Shown: positions 62,311 through 64,000 of the stretch, piece by piece | Layout: every line of letters starts with the position of its first letter | How positions within the stretch are numbered: position 1 is the stretch's first letter | Assembly: GCA_947478465.1 (NCBI GenBank) | Contig: CANJWH010000004.1 | Location: 1-64,000, forward strand | DNA length: 64,000 bases | DNA from: Bacteroidota bacterium | GTDB lineage: Bacteria; Bacteroidota; Bacteroidia; SXHM01 | Direction of reading: 5' to 3' | Program-made: the position numbers and the translations under genes | The notes under the pieces: generated by a model | What the model saw: only the letters and a program-made list of their open reading frames with translations | Told to the model about the DNA's origin: nothing | The model's database searches: none

Positions 62311-63051
62311 CTAGTAAATATGCCTGTTTTTATTCCAGTAACGGATAAGGAAATAGCCAAAAATCATACCTCCGATATGCGCAAAGTGTGCAACATTATC
62401 TCCCGGATTATTTTGTATTCCTGAATACAATTCAAATGCTCCGTAAAGCATTACAAAGTATTTTGCTTTGATTGGTAACGCAAAATAAACATAAATTATT
62501 GTGTTCGGAAACATCATTCCAAATGCAAGCAAAACTCCAAAAACAGCGCCTGAAGCCCCAACAGTTGAAGTGTTAAGCAGCAAATTCAGTTTGGCCATAT
62601 GGGGATCGGAATAATTTTGAAAACCTTTCAAAATTCCGGCTCCGTCATTCATCACAATAGCAATGTTATCAGGAGAAATTTCTGATAGCAGGTTGTGTAT
62701 TTGAAATTCAATGATGCCAAGATGCAATGCTGCGGCTCCTAAACCTGTAAGTAAATAATATATCAGAAAGCGTTTCCCGCCCCAGTAATTTTCAAGTGCA
62801 TTTCCAAACATCCATAATGCAAGCATGTTTGAGAAAATATGCATTAGTCCACCGTGCATAAAGAAGTGTGTAACTAATTGATAGGGTTTAAATAGCTGCG
62901 ACTCGAAAGGATGCAGGCCCAGCATTTCAACTAAATCGAATTGTGTTAGAGTAATAGTGGCTAAGAAAAACAAGCCATTAATAATGAGTAAATTTTTTAC
63001 TACAGGCGGTAAAATGCTGAAGCCTGATGGACTATATTGCTGATAACTCAT
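62311..63051 (-). CDS. Rhomboid-family intramembrane serine protease
   Basis: Protein of 246 residues with six helices. The nucleophile Ser167 is in VGASGAVFGVLLAFG. The catalytic His225 is in AHFAHIGGMIFGYF. HFFMHGGLMHIFSNMLALWM carries the conserved histidines. It lacks the tail of the downstream paralogue. Its start overlaps the mutL stop by 4 bases (ATGA). Confidence 0.93.
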   Translation of the reverse strand: MSYQQYSPSGFSILPPVVKNLLIINGLFFLATITLTQFDLVEMLGLHPFESQLFKPYQLVTHFFMHGGLMHIFSNMLALWMFGNALENYWGGKRFLIYYLLTGLGAAALHLGIIEFQIHNLLSEISPDNIAIVMNDGAGILKGFQNYSDPHMAKLNLLLNTSTVGASGAVFGVLLAFGMMFPNTIIYVYFALPIKAKYFVMLYGAFELYSGIQNNPGDNVAHFAHIGGMIFGYFLIRYWNKNRHIY

Positions 63052-64000
63052 TTCTGAAATTTCTTTTCTAAATCGTCAAGTGATAATTTAATGACAACAG
63101 GTTTACCGCCCGGTGAGTAATAAGGCATTTTGCAGGCAAAAAGTTTGTCAACAAGGTCGCTCATTTCTTCTGTGCTTAGTGTCTTGCCATACTTTATGGC
63201 TGATTTTCGTGCCAGTGATTTAGCCAAAGCATCGTGCCTGTTGCGACTTTCTGAAAACTCGTTTTTGAAGAATTCCAGCATGTCATCCAATAATTGTGGA
63301 ATATTATCTGAAGGGAAATGAGATGCTACGCCATCCACTGCAAATGTGTTTTTACCAATCTGTCTTAAACTTATTCCAAGATTGCGAAGATCTTCTTCCA
63401 TCTCCAATAACAGATTGAAATCAGCTGGTGAAAAGGCAAGTTCATGAGGAAATAAATGCTGTTGATTGATACTTACACCAACTTCTAATGAAGCCAGAAA
63501 GTTTTCATACAAAATTCGTTCATGAGCACGATGTTGGTCAATTAACATCATGCCCGATTTTATGTGGGAAATAATGTATCGGTTATGAAGTTGATAATGC
63601 TGTTTTTTCACCTGTAATTTTTCCTGTTCATCTTCAGGAATAATTGGTTTTAGTTCTATTTCAGTTTCAACTTTTGGCTGCGCATGTCTGTCAATATCTT
63701 CATACAATTTTCGCCAATCATCACGCTTACTGCGTTCAATAATTTTATCTTTTGTTCTTCCTGAAACGGTAGTCTTTTCAACCTTAAAAGGATTGTAATC
63801 TTTATTGAATTTTATTTCGGGTTGGATAAGTGCCATGTTCTTTGGTGGTGGCGGAATATCCATGCTTGCCTCCATTTCAAAGTCAATAGTGGGCGCAATG
63901 TTGAACTTGCCAAGCGATAGTTTTACTGCAGAACGCAGAATGGCATAAACCGACTTCTCGTCTTCAAACTTAATTTCCGTTTTTGTTGGATGTATGTTGA
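63048..64000 (-). CDS. mutL: DNA mismatch repair protein MutL, 3' portion (runs out of the window)
   Basis: The minus-strand frame is open from the window edge with no start inside. The upstream part reads NIHPTKTEIKFEDEKSVYAI, the conserved MutL segment at the end of the ATPase/transducer domain, so the start lies beyond 64000. The C-terminal dimerisation domain follows a linker. RYIISHIKSGMMLIDQHRAH holds the DQHA-like endonuclease motif (as DQHRAHERILYE). LFACKMPYYSPGGKPVVI is the C-terminal end motif. ATP-driven coordinator of mismatch repair. The downstream rhomboid gene starts inside its stop codon region. Confidence 0.95.
   Translation of the reverse strand, partial: NIHPTKTEIKFEDEKSVYAILRSAVKLSLGKFNIAPTIDFEMEASMDIPPPPKNMALIQPEIKFNKDYNPFKVEKTTVSGRTKDKIIERSKRDDWRKLYEDIDRHAQPKVETEIELKPIIPEDEQEKLQVKKQHYQLHNRYIISHIKSGMMLIDQHRAHERILYENFLASLEVGVSINQQHLFPHELAFSPADFNLLLEMEEDLRNLGISLRQIGKNTFAVDGVASHFPSDNIPQLLDDMLEFFKNEFSESRNRHDALAKSLARKSAIKYGKTLSTEEMSDLVDKLFACKMPYYSPGGKPVVIKLSLDDLEKKFQK

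Noticed and set aside
1..64000. tRNA or rRNA genes
   Set aside because: No intergenic stretch has a cloverleaf-like pattern with a recognisable T-arm and CCA end, and no rRNA-like conserved blocks are seen. Intergenic gaps are mostly short.
1..64000. Prophage, insertion sequence or integrative element
   Set aside because: No transposase, integrase, phage structural gene or direct-repeat target site was seen; codon and base use look uniform.

Overview
The window is chromosomal DNA from a member of the phylum Bacteroidota. The evidence is type IX secretion (T9SS) genes, T9SS C-terminal sorting domains on secreted proteins, a SusC-style TonB receptor with a carboxypeptidase-D-like N-domain, DUF4625 and DUF4476 proteins, near absence of Shine-Dalgarno sequences, AT-rich DNA, and promoter -7 boxes of the Bacteroidota type TANNTTTG. 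Genus cannot be fixed from sequence alone. Almost everything is core chromosome. I see no transposase, integrase, phage gene, CRISPR array, rRNA or tRNA.

Layout. 1-2.8 kb: end of a tiny basic ribosomal-type protein, RNase G, TrmB and an alkyltransferase-like protein. 2.9-10.4 kb: an acyltransferase, then a PorV-family outer-membrane protein abutting a 1704-residue C25 (gingipain/PorU-type) protease. 10.45-10.79 kb: a non-coding array of sixteen 21-bp palindromic units. 10.8-16.6 kb: aldehyde dehydrogenase, a DUF962 membrane protein, two lipoproteins, a TonB receptor and a small His-rich secreted protein that suggests metal uptake. 16.7-19.6 kb: T9SS plug protein, ApaG and an FAD oxidoreductase, closed by a 52-bp perfect palindrome. 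19.7-34.4 kb, all minus strand: a T9SS-exported esterase, then uvrA and a capsule/exopolysaccharide block (WecA/MraY-type transferase, RfbC, Wzc-type tyrosine autokinase, Wza, GT4 glycosyltransferase, AsnB) with LpdA at its head. 34.5-43.3 kb: mixed metabolism and cell-surface genes (class IV aminotransferase, Nnr repair enzyme, di-haem peroxidase, exported beta-helix protein, DUF4476 protein). 43.4-45.9 kb: GNAT, Dtd, UbiE and PorT. 46-64 kb, mostly minus: OstA-like protein, radical SAM, 2OG oxygenase, thioredoxin-like protein, DMT exporter, an HTH-less NtrC-type regulator overlapping Ppx/GppA, a Na+/drug ABC exporter, DnaJ/GrpE, CoA-transferase, TlpA-like protein, MurA, an EEP nuclease, two tandem rhomboids and the 3' part of mutL.

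Themes. Cell-surface biogenesis dominates: T9SS parts (PorT, plug, PorV-like plus C25 protease) and two of their probable cargos, polysaccharide synthesis and export, an LPS-transport-like OstA protein, MurA and a lytic transglycosylase. The most unusual non-genic features are the 21-bp dyad array after the C25 protease, a dispersed double-hairpin repeat present three times, and a hairpin just upstream of the RNase G gene that could be an autoregulatory site.
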